A stretch of 64,000 bases of DNA. It comes from Pseudomonas psychrophila HA-4 (GTDB taxonomy: Bacteria > Pseudomonadota > Gammaproteobacteria > Pseudomonadales > Pseudomonadaceae). The notes below the pieces were generated by a model. It saw only the letters and a list, made by a program, of their open reading frames with translations. It did no database searches and was not told where the DNA came from. The stretch lies in assembly GCF_000282975.1 (NCBI RefSeq), contig NZ_ALJC01000075.1, positions 248,001 through 312,000 of the forward strand. Direction: 5' to 3'. The position numbers and the translations under genes are program-made. This document shows, one piece after another, positions 39,501 to 48,690 of this stretch. Within the stretch, counting starts at the first letter, position 1, and each line of letters starts with the position of its first letter.

Positions 39501-41326
39501 TCACCCTTGGCAAACTCAGCTCGGAACCGTCCAGCGAACTGCGTAACCAGGAACGTCAGGCAAGCAACCAAGACTCAACGCAACTAAGCGTCACCCGGTT
39601 GCCCTCTGTTGAGAATTTGTCCGGACTCTTGGCCGACACCTCGTATTTACGTCGGCCGTTAAACCCGAGTCTGATGGCTCGATGGGACAAAATCGAAAGC
39701 CGATTGCACAACCTGCGCCATCATCTGGACTTAAGCGGAAAACCTCTCCAGACGTCGCTGTTTGCATCGCCCCTATCCCCCCAAGCCTTTATTGCCCGAG
39801 CGTTACAAGCAGGCAATGTAGGCAACACGCCACCTGCGGCTTTATTACAAGCCCAAGCCAGCCATTACCGTTTTCATGTGATCCAGGCGCACGCTTTGGC
39901 GGCGACCGAAAACCTGATTCAATTTGGGACTACCTTGCTGTCACTGGTCGAACGCAAGGATCAGTCAGAACATATGGCACTTCAACACGCTCAAGCGTGG
40001 GACCTGAGCAAAATTTCGGTATTACAGCAATCTCAAGCGTTGCTCATCGATGAGAAAAACCAGGCGGCATTGCGCGCCGGTCGCAAGTCCGTCGAGGCAC
40101 GGGTTAAGTACTTCTCAAAACAGCTTTTGGAAGGCATTAACTTAGGAGAAGCTCAGGCCAGCCGGCAATTTCAGGAAAGTGCCCATCTGGAGTTGGGTGC
40201 CTATGGCGCTCAAGCCGTTGCAGGGGGGTTAATGATGCTACCCAATATTTTCGGCACCTCAAACGGTGGCATGCGTCTAGAAGGTTCTATGTTTGCTGTA
40301 CAAGCAATCATCCAAGGCGTAGCCCATGAAAAACGCGCCAGCGCTACCCACCTTGATCGCACCGAGCAGTTCAACCGCCGAAACCAAGAGTGGGAGTATT
40401 CTCTGGACCAAGCCAGACTTGAGCTCGGCCATATTGATGCGCAGCTTGAAACCTATGCTGAACAAGTGACCAATACCCGCCTGCAACTGCGCCACACCGA
40501 AACAGCACTGGCCCAAGCCATGTCGACCTACGAAATACTCAGTAAACGTTTCTGTAACGCACAGCTCTATCAATGGCTTAACAGCCAGCTGTCTGCGTTT
40601 TACTTCCTGGCCTATGACGTTACTCACTCATTGTGCCTTGCCGCTCAAGCATGCTGGCAATACGAACGTGCAGACTGGAAGCAGTCTTTTATTCAAAGCA
40701 ACCACTGGAACAATCAATACCGCGGACTTTCTGCGGGTGAAGCACTCAAATTGAACTTACTGCAAATGGATGCTGCTTACTTACAACACAATGTGCGCGC
40801 ACTGGAGATCCGCAAAACCGTTTCACTGCGACAACTGCCCGCTAAAGACAGCAGTGCCACGTTGAACAAAGCGTGGGATGTCCTCAAAGAAGACCTGTTA
40901 AGTACCGGTACTGTGAATTTTGAATTTACCCAAGCATTGTTTGATGCGGACTACCCAGGGCATCACCTGCGAAGAATCAAGAGCATCAGTGTGTCACTGC
41001 CGGCTACGCTGGGGCCCTATGAGGACATCAGGGCGACGTTGACTCAAACCTACAACAAGATCCAGCACAGCGAAAAGGCGGATGAAAGCACTGAAAACCT
41101 GCACGTGCGCGAGCAAATTGCACTGTCGTCTGGGGTAAATGACAGCGGCTTGTTTACTCTCAGTTTCGATAACGACTTACGTTATTTACCTTTCGAATAC
41201 ACCGGCGCGGTATCTCGTTGGCAACTGTATTTTCCTAATCATCACACACAGCTCTCAATGCTTAAGTCACTGACTGACATCATTGTGCACGTGCGCTATA
41301 CGTCCAGCGCCGGAGCCAGAGTATGA
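36533..41326 (+). CDS. Tc toxin component A, C-terminal part (TcaB-like, pore and TcB-binding)
   Basis: Second half of the split TcA, 1597 residues. Visible parts in order: an ABC-toxin N-terminal region (TADELYNYWLLDVLV then SRVACAIASLQQYINAIM, about 40-85), a neuraminidase-like segment (YWRSLDMSK and RPVYFNNRVFIIWAQ, about 200-265), central receptor-binding-type beta regions, the HGRYYWELFLYLPWLVA segment near 850, and a long helical C-terminal part with LEAYAEQV-type coiled coil, which includes the pore and TcB-binding domains. Of two close ATGs (36527, 36533) the second has AAGGA at a proper 6-base distance. The region 37300-38700 is clearly AT-rich. It overlaps the TcB gene by ATGA. Confidence 0.87.
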   Translation: MPPTLDQQLNEKLRDAQLALYITHAAPSDKVLANLKHFKGIKTADELYNYWLLDVLVSEAVPTSRVACAIASLQQYINAIMLGLEPGYDIEGISATQLNQWHNTLHNYSVWHASQQVRYFPSTYLSPELRSHKTENFQQLENDINQCRIQPSTILSAVQSYLSRFEDIANLTTLSGYIDGDINGMADSMYYFVGKSRAENTYYWRSLDMSKRALYPATHHLSNFKQDTPEASAWSDWKAIPLPASANIPDRSIRPVYFNNRVFIIWAQIISPTSAASQNTAFSWSERDEDEKQYKKRLEPYLKSNFTKVSLSFIFQKHDGSWSMPQVCIDEYCVLRINTNEIYSAITTIATLDSTTQPGSLFLGLNIQAIRNKAEYKKNTFSSDFYQAARLDLQFGIERLHSSGTVEDYLTWPSQKETAERNWSIFVKHNHSNFNFHTPHSQIANVHELINNQPHFNQNHWNYGNYQNRIQNFVKNHDIQFNTTTSTLEISSTLAADFDKYKSLTFEASDNGVEMKMKLAINVSASTAPFYDLHPESLITLKYLKSPSTSITSVSVTNHITTASFSQFSVDFNVLSSESIEDNRYEATQQLAGSEIGIDIFNEFFYTPSPSYTITVNLSNNETLIFDKAVNTPLERSYKQIILFPLQPENPTPSRILRSNTLLIGETDFSRRYIRGSASNLKAAQTINVQLQINPKTLRPIVEQTSTSDEHSTFSTITILHGVIIHDTEVQGDISHLMGYALKSAQITLNKNALPLIPMAPRLQRVTSKKYGAVEFIDFSESAIKYSDATALNRRRAPIRMNTSFAEKLTQAASVSLDTLFTLTPAAWLEPSLTEGGPDQPLDFHGAHGRYYWELFLYLPWLVAHRLNLEQRYAEAQAWMHYLFDPAYNASISNVPHRHWRLSVLTAPLSDLSYAQNNPHDPNQIALSAPVHFRQALFQLYLDILINRGDAAYRQTTADSLAEAKLWYVRVKSLLGPRPTITSIDPWTSITLGKLSSEPSSELRNQERQASNQDSTQLSVTRLPSVENLSGLLADTSYLRRPLNPSLMARWDKIESRLHNLRHHLDLSGKPLQTSLFASPLSPQAFIARALQAGNVGNTPPAALLQAQASHYRFHVIQAHALAATENLIQFGTTLLSLVERKDQSEHMALQHAQAWDLSKISVLQQSQALLIDEKNQAALRAGRKSVEARVKYFSKQLLEGINLGEAQASRQFQESAHLELGAYGAQAVAGGLMMLPNIFGTSNGGMRLEGSMFAVQAIIQGVAHEKRASATHLDRTEQFNRRNQEWEYSLDQARLELGHIDAQLETYAEQVTNTRLQLRHTETALAQAMSTYEILSKRFCNAQLYQWLNSQLSAFYFLAYDVTHSLCLAAQACWQYERADWKQSFIQSNHWNNQYRGLSAGEALKLNLLQMDAAYLQHNVRALEIRKTVSLRQLPAKDSSATLNKAWDVLKEDLLSTGTVNFEFTQALFDADYPGHHLRRIKSISVSLPATLGPYEDIRATLTQTYNKIQHSEKADESTENLHVREQIALSSGVNDSGLFTLSFDNDLRYLPFEYTGAVSRWQLYFPNHHTQLSMLKSLTDIIVHVRYTSSAGARV

Positions 41327-44300
41327 CAACCCACGCCAACAACATTGAGGTGATGACCCCATCCTTACCCAAGGGCGGTGGGGCCATTCAAAGCATCGGT
41401 ACCGGCTGGGGCGCAGTCGGCATGACAGGACAGGCATCGTTCGATGTGCCATTGCCTCTTTCTCCTGGTCGCGCGTTTACCCCTGCGTTGAGCCTCAGTT
41501 ATCGCAGCACGCTGGGCAATGGTCCATTCGGCATTGGCTGGGATTTATCGGCAGGCGCCATTGTTCGTAACACCCTCAAGGGCGTGCCGACGTATACCGA
41601 TAAGGACGAGTTTATTAGCCATACCGGGGCAGAGTTGATCCCCGAGCGCACAACCCAAGGGGCTCTCAACACCACCACAGTGAATCACTACAATGATTTT
41701 CAACTGCGTGTAACCCATACGGTTCTACGCTACTTGCCATGTGTCGAAAGCACGTTCGAGCGCATCGAACATTGGTCTTCAAGCGAAGACCCGGCGGGTT
41801 TCTGGCTGGTCCAGAGCCCGGATGGCAACACCCATCTGTTTGGCAAAACCACGGCAGCACGCTGCGCAGATCCGGCCGCCCCTGACCATGTCGTGCAATG
41901 GCACCTTCAAGAAAGCCTGAGTGCCCACGGTGAGCAGATTTATTACCATTACAAGAGCGCCGAACAACACAGTTCGCAGCCCGCAGTCCGTGACTTTCGT
42001 GCCCAACGTTATCTGGCACGGGTGTGCTATGCCAACCTCAAGGCTCAAACGCATTTCATGCTGTGGGCGACTGATACCCCAGCAGACAACCAATGGCACT
42101 TTGAGTTAGTGCTCGACTATGGGGAGCGCCCAGCCGGACGTCGCGACACACCCAGTTATGCCGAGCAGAGGCCCTGGCAGCCACGTCAAGACCCGTTCTT
42201 CAGTTATGCCTACGGCTTTGAGCTGGGTCATCAGTACCTGTGCCGCCAAGTGCTGATGTTTCACTATTTCCCCGATGAAGCCGCCATGGGACCTGCTCCA
42301 GTGCTGGTCCGACGCCTGATGCTGCAATACCGCTGGACAGAGGGGGCTGGCAATTTATTACGCACCTTGGTTAGCCAGGCGTATGACGCAGATGCCCCCC
42401 CTGCTGAGTGGCCGCCCCTGACACTGTCCTACAGCCCCTTCACCTTAAAGGCCGAACCGAAGCAATTTCAGGCTTTTGAAGCGCTGAACGTTCCTGACCA
42501 TGCTTCGGGCTATCAATTGGTCGATCTGTACAACGATGGACTGCCTGGCGTACTCAGTCGGGCGGATAAAAGCTGGTATTACCGCGAGCCGATAAGAGCC
42601 ACACAGCCAGCCAAGGCGGATGCCATAAGCTACGGCGAGGCGCAACTCTTGGCCAACATTCCAGTCGCCGATAAAAACCAGGCCGCAGTGCAAGCGCTGA
42701 GTGACTTGGATGGTGACGGCCAATTGGACTGGATCGTTGCACAACCAGGCATGAGTGGTTTTTTCACCCTTAAGGGCAATCGAAGCTGGTCGGGGTTTGT
42801 TCCATTTGCGGCATTCCCACAAGAGTTTTTTCACCCCTCCAGCCAATTGGTCGACTTAATGGGTAATGGGATCTACGACCTTGCTCTGATCGGCAGCCAC
42901 AGTGTGCGGATATACATTAATCAGGGCACGGCAGGCTTTGAAGCAGGCAAAGTAATCCCGCACATACCCGATGAAGCTGCGCTCCCGCAACCAGGAAACA
43001 GCGCAACCGAATTGGTGGCCTTCACCGATCTATTGGGCAGCGGCCAACAACATTTGATCCGTATCCGCCATGACCATATCCAATGTTGGCCAAATTTAGG
43101 GGGCGGGCATTTTGGTAAGGGATTTGAATTTGCTTCATTGCCGTTTTCCTACGCCAGCTTCGACCCTGAGCGTGTTCTCCTTGCCGACCTAGACGGCTCT
43201 GGTGCTAGCGATTTGTTGTACTTGGAACCCGACAAGGTGCTGATTTTCATGAGCCGTTTTGGTCATGGATTGCAACCTCCCGTTCAATTGAAGTGGCCTG
43301 ACGGGGTGTTTTATGACCGTTTCTGCCAGGTCACGACTGCCGACTTGCAAGGCCTTGGCTGTTCGAGCCTTGTGATGTCCACCTCTCAAGGGGCAACGCG
43401 GCATTGGCGCTACGACTTCGTCAGCCAAAAACCTTACTTGCTGACGACCACCGAGAACCACATGGGCGCCAGAGGTGAGTTGAATTACCGCAGCAGTGCT
43501 CAGGAATGGCTGGATGAAAAACGTGAACACCACCAAGCCAATAAGCAACAGATCAGCGGCTTGCCATTTCCATTGCACGTGGTCACCCAGCAACAGCAAT
43601 TCGATTTGATCAGCGGTAACCAAATAGCTCAGCGTTTCCAGTATCGCGAAGGTTTTTACGACCCCGGCGAACGGAAATTTCAGGGGTTTGGGCTATTGAT
43701 CGAGACAGATGCCCAAACCGGACCGAACCAAGCGCTTGAAGCTGGCCATACCGGAGCACTGCTGCGCAAAGCTTGGTTTCACACCGGCAAGGACCTCGAT
43801 ATGTCTCGCTCGGACTACAACCAGTCCGATAAAAGTGCCCAAACACTTGGGCTAACACTGTTGGGCCGCCTGGAGCCTGGCAACCTCCAAGACAGGTTAA
43901 TTTTGACTCCCAGCGCTGCGGACGTACACGCAATGAAAAAAGCCCTCAGTGGCTCACCACTGCGCGAAGAAATCTATGCCGCTGACGATCCTGCTGCCAC
44001 TGCCGTGCCTTACACAGTCAGTCAACAGCGCTATCTGGTACGGCAGCTTGGGTCAACTGACTCAGTGTTGTTGTTGCCCCTTGAGTCCGTCAGCTATCGA
44101 TATGAGCGTGAGCCTGATGACCCTGCCTGTAGCCATACCCTCAACCTTGCCAGGGATGCTTACGGCAGTCTTTTGCATGGGATGACGGTTAATTACGCAC
44201 GCCGCAAGCGGGTAACTGATGCGGCACCGTTCAGTGATCCGCATCAGCAAAAATGGTGGCGAGATACCCATGACCCAGCTCAACAAGCTGACTACTTGAC

Positions 44301-45672
44301 GGAGATCCGGGCTCAGCCCATACATCTAGACGCCCCTCAGCGATGGCGTCTGGGATTGCCTTATCGCCAGCGCAGTAACGCGTTGGTACTCGAAAAAGGC
44401 TCGCTTAGCCATATTAGCTACGAGCATTTCATTGCCAACACGCCTGATAACCCAGTGGGTGCGAATGCCGAATGGGTATTAGCAGGGGCATCGGTGCAGT
44501 ATTACTGCCTTGCGCACCGCACTGTATCGTTGCCTGCCGGCCAAGCCAGTTTTGAGGCCTTGCCCCATCACCTTGAAAGCGCCGAACTGGACGAGCACGC
44601 GCTAGCAGTCTATGAAGATGTGCCCCACATGCCGGGATCCGGGCCCTATGACCTAGAGAAAGAACTGGTCCGTGCACACTATCACCCCATGACACTGTTC
44701 CTACCAGATCCTGGACCAAACGTGCCAGAGCAAAGCGCGAAGACCACTCTGTGGTCGCTCAAGCTAGGGTTTGCGGTGTACGACGATGCCGCCGGTTTTT
44801 ACCGAGCCAACTATTTTCGCGCCACTCAATGCCACGGTGTCACGGTTGTCGGACATGACCCCTATAAATGCTTGTTGAACTGGGTCAAGACGGCTGATGG
44901 CTGTACAACCACAGCGGTGTACGATTATCGCTCCTTGATGCCAGTACACATCACCGATGCACAAGGCACCGTACAGCAAGCACGCTATAACGCTTTTGGC
45001 CAATTATTAGCGACCAGTTTTTACGGGCGCGAAGAAGGTAAAGCGGTTGGGTTTGAGACACTCGACAACTATGTTCGCCCGGCCAATGACACTCCTGAGA
45101 TGGCCATCGCCAACCCCACAGACGCTTTGATGAAAGCCGCCAGCGCCTGTTTTTACGCCCCCTTTAGCTGGATGCAAAAACGCGAGCCGGTGCATGTTGC
45201 CGTGTTGCAAGCAGATCGTTACAGCACAGATACGGGTGACGTTGAACCGATCATTAGAATCAGCGTGGCTTCCAGCGATGGCTCCGGTCGAGTACTGCAA
45301 AACAAGCAGAAAACAGTGCCCGGACCTGCTTATCAGGTCGATCCTGGTGGGGTATTGAAACTGGACGCCACAGGAAGACCACTAACGCTTGAAAGCAGCC
45401 AACGCTGGCGAGTCAGCGCCAGAGTCGAATACAACAACAAGGGCCTGGCGATTCGCAATTATCGTCCCTACTTTGCCGATCATTGGCACTCCATCAACGA
45501 CGCGTCACTTCGCGAAGGTGGTTACAGTGACCAACTGTTTTACGACCCACTGGGGCGACTCATTAAAACCATAAATGCCAGCGGCGATATGAGCCGCCAA
45601 ACCTATTGCACGTGGTACACCATCAGCGAAGACGAAAACGATACTTACGAGCCTCCTTCCACCGCGTCTTGA
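41323..45672 (+). CDS. Tc toxin component B (SpvB/TcdB-like cocoon and beta-propeller)
   Basis: TcB links the TcA channel to the TcC toxin cocoon. The 1449-residue protein starts with an SpvB-like domain (LPKGGGAIQSIGTGW near residue 12, PFGIGWDLSAG near 67), carries FG-GAP/VCBS-type beta-propeller repeats (DLYNDGLPGV near 399, DLDGDGQLDW near 463, DLMGNGIYDLALI near 509, DLDGSGASDLLYL near 619), then the TcdB middle domains and C-terminal Rhs-type strands (QLFYDPLGRLIKTIN). Length is close to TcdB2 of Photorhabdus. It is translationally coupled to tcaB. Unlike many loci, the TcC partner is not next on this strand but convergent. Confidence 0.9.
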   Translation: MTTHANNIEVMTPSLPKGGGAIQSIGTGWGAVGMTGQASFDVPLPLSPGRAFTPALSLSYRSTLGNGPFGIGWDLSAGAIVRNTLKGVPTYTDKDEFISHTGAELIPERTTQGALNTTTVNHYNDFQLRVTHTVLRYLPCVESTFERIEHWSSSEDPAGFWLVQSPDGNTHLFGKTTAARCADPAAPDHVVQWHLQESLSAHGEQIYYHYKSAEQHSSQPAVRDFRAQRYLARVCYANLKAQTHFMLWATDTPADNQWHFELVLDYGERPAGRRDTPSYAEQRPWQPRQDPFFSYAYGFELGHQYLCRQVLMFHYFPDEAAMGPAPVLVRRLMLQYRWTEGAGNLLRTLVSQAYDADAPPAEWPPLTLSYSPFTLKAEPKQFQAFEALNVPDHASGYQLVDLYNDGLPGVLSRADKSWYYREPIRATQPAKADAISYGEAQLLANIPVADKNQAAVQALSDLDGDGQLDWIVAQPGMSGFFTLKGNRSWSGFVPFAAFPQEFFHPSSQLVDLMGNGIYDLALIGSHSVRIYINQGTAGFEAGKVIPHIPDEAALPQPGNSATELVAFTDLLGSGQQHLIRIRHDHIQCWPNLGGGHFGKGFEFASLPFSYASFDPERVLLADLDGSGASDLLYLEPDKVLIFMSRFGHGLQPPVQLKWPDGVFYDRFCQVTTADLQGLGCSSLVMSTSQGATRHWRYDFVSQKPYLLTTTENHMGARGELNYRSSAQEWLDEKREHHQANKQQISGLPFPLHVVTQQQQFDLISGNQIAQRFQYREGFYDPGERKFQGFGLLIETDAQTGPNQALEAGHTGALLRKAWFHTGKDLDMSRSDYNQSDKSAQTLGLTLLGRLEPGNLQDRLILTPSAADVHAMKKALSGSPLREEIYAADDPAATAVPYTVSQQRYLVRQLGSTDSVLLLPLESVSYRYEREPDDPACSHTLNLARDAYGSLLHGMTVNYARRKRVTDAAPFSDPHQQKWWRDTHDPAQQADYLTEIRAQPIHLDAPQRWRLGLPYRQRSNALVLEKGSLSHISYEHFIANTPDNPVGANAEWVLAGASVQYYCLAHRTVSLPAGQASFEALPHHLESAELDEHALAVYEDVPHMPGSGPYDLEKELVRAHYHPMTLFLPDPGPNVPEQSAKTTLWSLKLGFAVYDDAAGFYRANYFRATQCHGVTVVGHDPYKCLLNWVKTADGCTTTAVYDYRSLMPVHITDAQGTVQQARYNAFGQLLATSFYGREEGKAVGFETLDNYVRPANDTPEMAIANPTDALMKAASACFYAPFSWMQKREPVHVAVLQADRYSTDTGDVEPIIRISVASSDGSGRVLQNKQKTVPGPAYQVDPGGVLKLDATGRPLTLESSQRWRVSARVEYNNKGLAIRNYRPYFADHWHSINDASLREGGYSDQLFYDPLGRLIKTINASGDMSRQTYCTWYTISEDENDTYEPPSTAS

Positions 45673-45694
45673 TGAGCATGCGCGTAACAAGACC

Positions 45695-45745
45695 GTAGCC
45701 TTGGCTACGTACCTGTGGCCGCCTGGTTCACCAGCGACCACAGGT
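45695..45745. terminator. Paired hairpins between convergent TcB and TcC genes
   Basis: A 6-bp stem GTAGCC-TT-GGCTAC (45695-45708) is followed by ACCTGTGG (45711-45718) pairing with CCACAGGT (45738-45745), with CTGGT/ACCAG nested inside. The position between two stops suggests bidirectional termination. Confidence 0.6.
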
Positions 45746-45759
45746 TTGATAAGTATCTT

Positions 45760-48690
45760 TCAGCGCCGATGGGGATCACGGACACCCACTACTCGGTAAC
45801 CACGCCCGCTCAGGTGCTCGAACATAAGCCGATGAGCACCTCGCCCGGTTGAGCCTGGATAACCGTGCAAGTCCGCAGACCAAAGTCGATCACGATGCTG
45901 ATGCCATCGAACAGCCGCAAAACGGCCTTCCATGACATGGCCAATTGCAATGCCGATACTGAGACCTTCACGCCCTTGCATCAAATGCTCAACCGCTGTT
46001 TCGTCAATGTTGAAGCGCGCCTGAGGACCCTCTACAGACAAGGTTGAATGCTCGCCACCCTGCTCTTGTGCCCCCACGCTGCCGGTTTTACGCCTTGTAA
46101 GTTGTGTCGTCGCCTGTGTTTCAAATTGACTGACTGAGCCCGAAGCTGATGTTCGCACCGGTATTGAAGGGGCTGAGGCACGCTTGCGCTCAGGAGTCCG
46201 AAGTTCGATGGTGCTGTACCCCAAGCGCCTTATTTCCTTGAGGGTAGGGGTCCCTTTTTCGATAAGACCTGCTAACCGCCGTTCAGCCTTCGCAGGCCCA
46301 ACATACCCAAAAACGGCGCCAGCATCGGTGTTGTAAGTTCGGATTGAAAAGCCTTCAGTTGCGTGCTGATGACGATGTGCATAAATAAAATTAACCAGCG
46401 CGTCTGTTTCAACTCTATTTAATCCTCGGCGCTCGGCTAAGCCTATCGCTTCGCGTGTGAGCCATTCGGCGGTTTGGCGCTCAAGTTCGGCGGCGGTAGG
46501 TGGCTGTGCACGGCGTCGGTAATTTCCATATCCTTCGCGCAACGCCATGAATGTCAGCCCAAAACCAATCAATGCACCAACCGCGGCCCCTTCCACTGAA
46601 GAATCGAGAAACCAACCTCCGGCGAATCCTAAAAAAGCAAGAATGCCGGTTACCGAAAGCCCCAACACGGCACGGTCTACCATGCTGACTTGTGTAAGCC
46701 CCGCGGGGTCGACCCGTGAGACAGGGTTGTTGCTGACCATCACGTATAGATTGGGGGTGTCCACATCGCCTGCCGGGTCGGCACTTATCCAGCGTAACAA
46801 CCACGGTGCGTAATACCTGAAACCGTAATAGTAAAGCCCGGTTGCATCGCGCTCCTTGCCGCAATACCGCAGCGTCTTGAACATCGCTTCGACCTGGTTT
46901 TTTGCCGCCCACCACGCCGTCGCGCCAAACGGGTAATAGCCTTCCTGACTCAACAGCGCAGCCTGCTCATCAAGCTCAAGACTGCTGCTGCCAGTGGCGT
47001 CACACAGGCTGAAGCGCAGTTGTTCGTCGTCAACCCCAGAGGGGCGCTCGCGCTCCCACTTCAACGCTCTGACTCGCATGTAACCGGCCTCGATTGACAA
47101 TACGCTCAAGCATTCGCCGCTGGCATGATTACGGTGTAGTTCGAGCCCTGGCAGATACCGAACTTCAGCCTGCAATTGCTGTGCTTTTGCCTGGCTAACG
47201 CGCCGCTTCAAGACCCTTTGCCCGGCACCGTCATAACAGTACGTTTCTTCGTCGTGGTTGCCGTCTTCGCGCAACACTTGTGTGACCCGTACCAGTTGGT
47301 TACGCACGTTCCAACTCATGACCTGCCCACGGGCAAGGGCTCGCAGATTGCCGTTCTGATCAAAGCTACTATCCAGATTTGCAAGCGTACCGAGTTCGTC
47401 GAGCACACTGCGATTACTGTTAGCCGCGATACTCATACTCTGGGTATAACCCGGCCCCGTAGAGGGTACATGCCGCATCTGCATCAAATTGCCACCTTCG
47501 TCGTAATGATAATGACGGGTGTAATTGCGCATCAGGGTGCTGTTCGCTGCGCCAAACAATACCAGCGCGGGCAACGTAGGGCCGTTGACCTGCTGGGCGC
47601 GCTCCCGGCCCGTCGCCTTGATCAATTGGTAAAGCGTGTCGTAGTAGAAGGTCGCCGTGGCCTCGATTTTAGAGTTACTGGCCCACGTAGTCAGCTGCGC
47701 GGCATCCCGGATGCTGATCACATTACCTACGCGATCATAGGTATATGTGAGGTCTTGCAAGGGTGCCTTACTCTGCCCATCAGCGTACGCCACCAGTCGT
47801 TGCAAACGCCCATCTATAGATGCGTAGGTCGCCACCGTGAGCACTTGATTGCCCGCCCGCTCGGACTCGACCTGCCCTTGCGCGTTGTACCGTCGTTGAT
47901 CGAGCAATACCTTTCGCGCGCCGCCATTGAATACCAGAACAGTCTGGGTCAGTTCGCCTTCAGGCCCGTACCGGGATTGTCGGCGGTTGTCCTTGGCATC
48001 GGTTTGCTCTAGCAGACTGCCCAAGGCGTCGTAGTGCCAAGCACTGATGTTGCGTTCGGACTCCAGCTGCGCATCGCGCAGGCTTATGTCTTGAGACCAG
48101 TCGGTAGTCACTTCCTGGCGTAAAAAAACACGGGTGTGCTGGGTTATGGCACCCAACAATCCGTATTGCTCATGCATCACGGAGCCAGCGCAGTCATCGT
48201 GACGAATGAGGCGCCCGCATCGATTGCGATCTGCGTGCTCTGCGTTCATCCCGGCATAGCTCAGGCGCTCTATACAACGCTCATGTGCCTCATCGACGGC
48301 TTGTTCAAACACCGCGACTGGCCTGAGTGATGAGTCAAATTCATAGCGTTGTTGTGACCCACGGCTATCCCAGCCTTTCAACACCTGACCTGCAGTGCCG
48401 CTGAGAGCAATGCGCCACCCGGCGTCCACACTGTGAGTGCGCAGCACGCGTCCCGTAAGGCTATGGCGCTGACTTTGATTGGCCTGCACGCTGCTGTCCA
48501 TGTCATGCAACGCCTGCAGCCGGGCGTCCCATTGGTGGTGCAACAAACCGGTAGTACCAAACACTTGGCGTTGTACCCGGGTACGGGGCTCATCGTGTTG
48601 ACGGGCTCGGTGATAGCCCACCGTGCGCAAGGTTAGGCCCCGTGGGTCGATGGCCGTTAATGACGGGGTGTAACGATGTAAAGACGACAT
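45760..48690 (-). CDS. Tc toxin component C: Rhs cocoon with C-terminal effector of unknown type
   Basis: TcC proteins form, with TcB, a hollow shell that holds an autocleaved toxic C-terminal region delivered through TcA. The 976-residue product opens like TccC proteins (SLHRYTPSLTAIDPRGLTLR), has repeated Rhs/YD strands, and a core ending in the conserved FRYYAPWLLRWISADPAG and NPVSRVDPAGL up to residue 666. The remaining 310 residues are the hypervariable region: two hydrophobic segments (about 674-694 and 699-716), a linker, and a basic His/Trp-rich terminal domain from about 893. I recognise no ADP-ribosyltransferase, deamidase or other known effector motif. It is on the opposite strand to the other tc genes and has its own upstream region. 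Confidence 0.88.
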   Translation of the reverse strand: MSSLHRYTPSLTAIDPRGLTLRTVGYHRARQHDEPRTRVQRQVFGTTGLLHHQWDARLQALHDMDSSVQANQSQRHSLTGRVLRTHSVDAGWRIALSGTAGQVLKGWDSRGSQQRYEFDSSLRPVAVFEQAVDEAHERCIERLSYAGMNAEHADRNRCGRLIRHDDCAGSVMHEQYGLLGAITQHTRVFLRQEVTTDWSQDISLRDAQLESERNISAWHYDALGSLLEQTDAKDNRRQSRYGPEGELTQTVLVFNGGARKVLLDQRRYNAQGQVESERAGNQVLTVATYASIDGRLQRLVAYADGQSKAPLQDLTYTYDRVGNVISIRDAAQLTTWASNSKIEATATFYYDTLYQLIKATGRERAQQVNGPTLPALVLFGAANSTLMRNYTRHYHYDEGGNLMQMRHVPSTGPGYTQSMSIAANSNRSVLDELGTLANLDSSFDQNGNLRALARGQVMSWNVRNQLVRVTQVLREDGNHDEETYCYDGAGQRVLKRRVSQAKAQQLQAEVRYLPGLELHRNHASGECLSVLSIEAGYMRVRALKWERERPSGVDDEQLRFSLCDATGSSSLELDEQAALLSQEGYYPFGATAWWAAKNQVEAMFKTLRYCGKERDATGLYYYGFRYYAPWLLRWISADPAGDVDTPNLYVMVSNNPVSRVDPAGLTQVSMVDRAVLGLSVTGILAFLGFAGGWFLDSSVEGAAVGALIGFGLTFMALREGYGNYRRRAQPPTAAELERQTAEWLTREAIGLAERRGLNRVETDALVNFIYAHRHQHATEGFSIRTYNTDAGAVFGYVGPAKAERRLAGLIEKGTPTLKEIRRLGYSTIELRTPERKRASAPSIPVRTSASGSVSQFETQATTQLTRRKTGSVGAQEQGGEHSTLSVEGPQARFNIDETAVEHLMQGREGLSIGIAIGHVMEGRFAAVRWHQHRDRLWSADLHGYPGSTGRGAHRLMFEHLSGRGYRVVGVRDPHRR

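Noticed and set aside
47176..48012. 278-codon plus-strand frame opposite tcC, considered as an antitoxin or immunity gene
   Set aside because: It lies opposite conserved Rhs repeats rather than the effector end and has no plausible ribosome site; Tc systems do not normally need an immunity gene.
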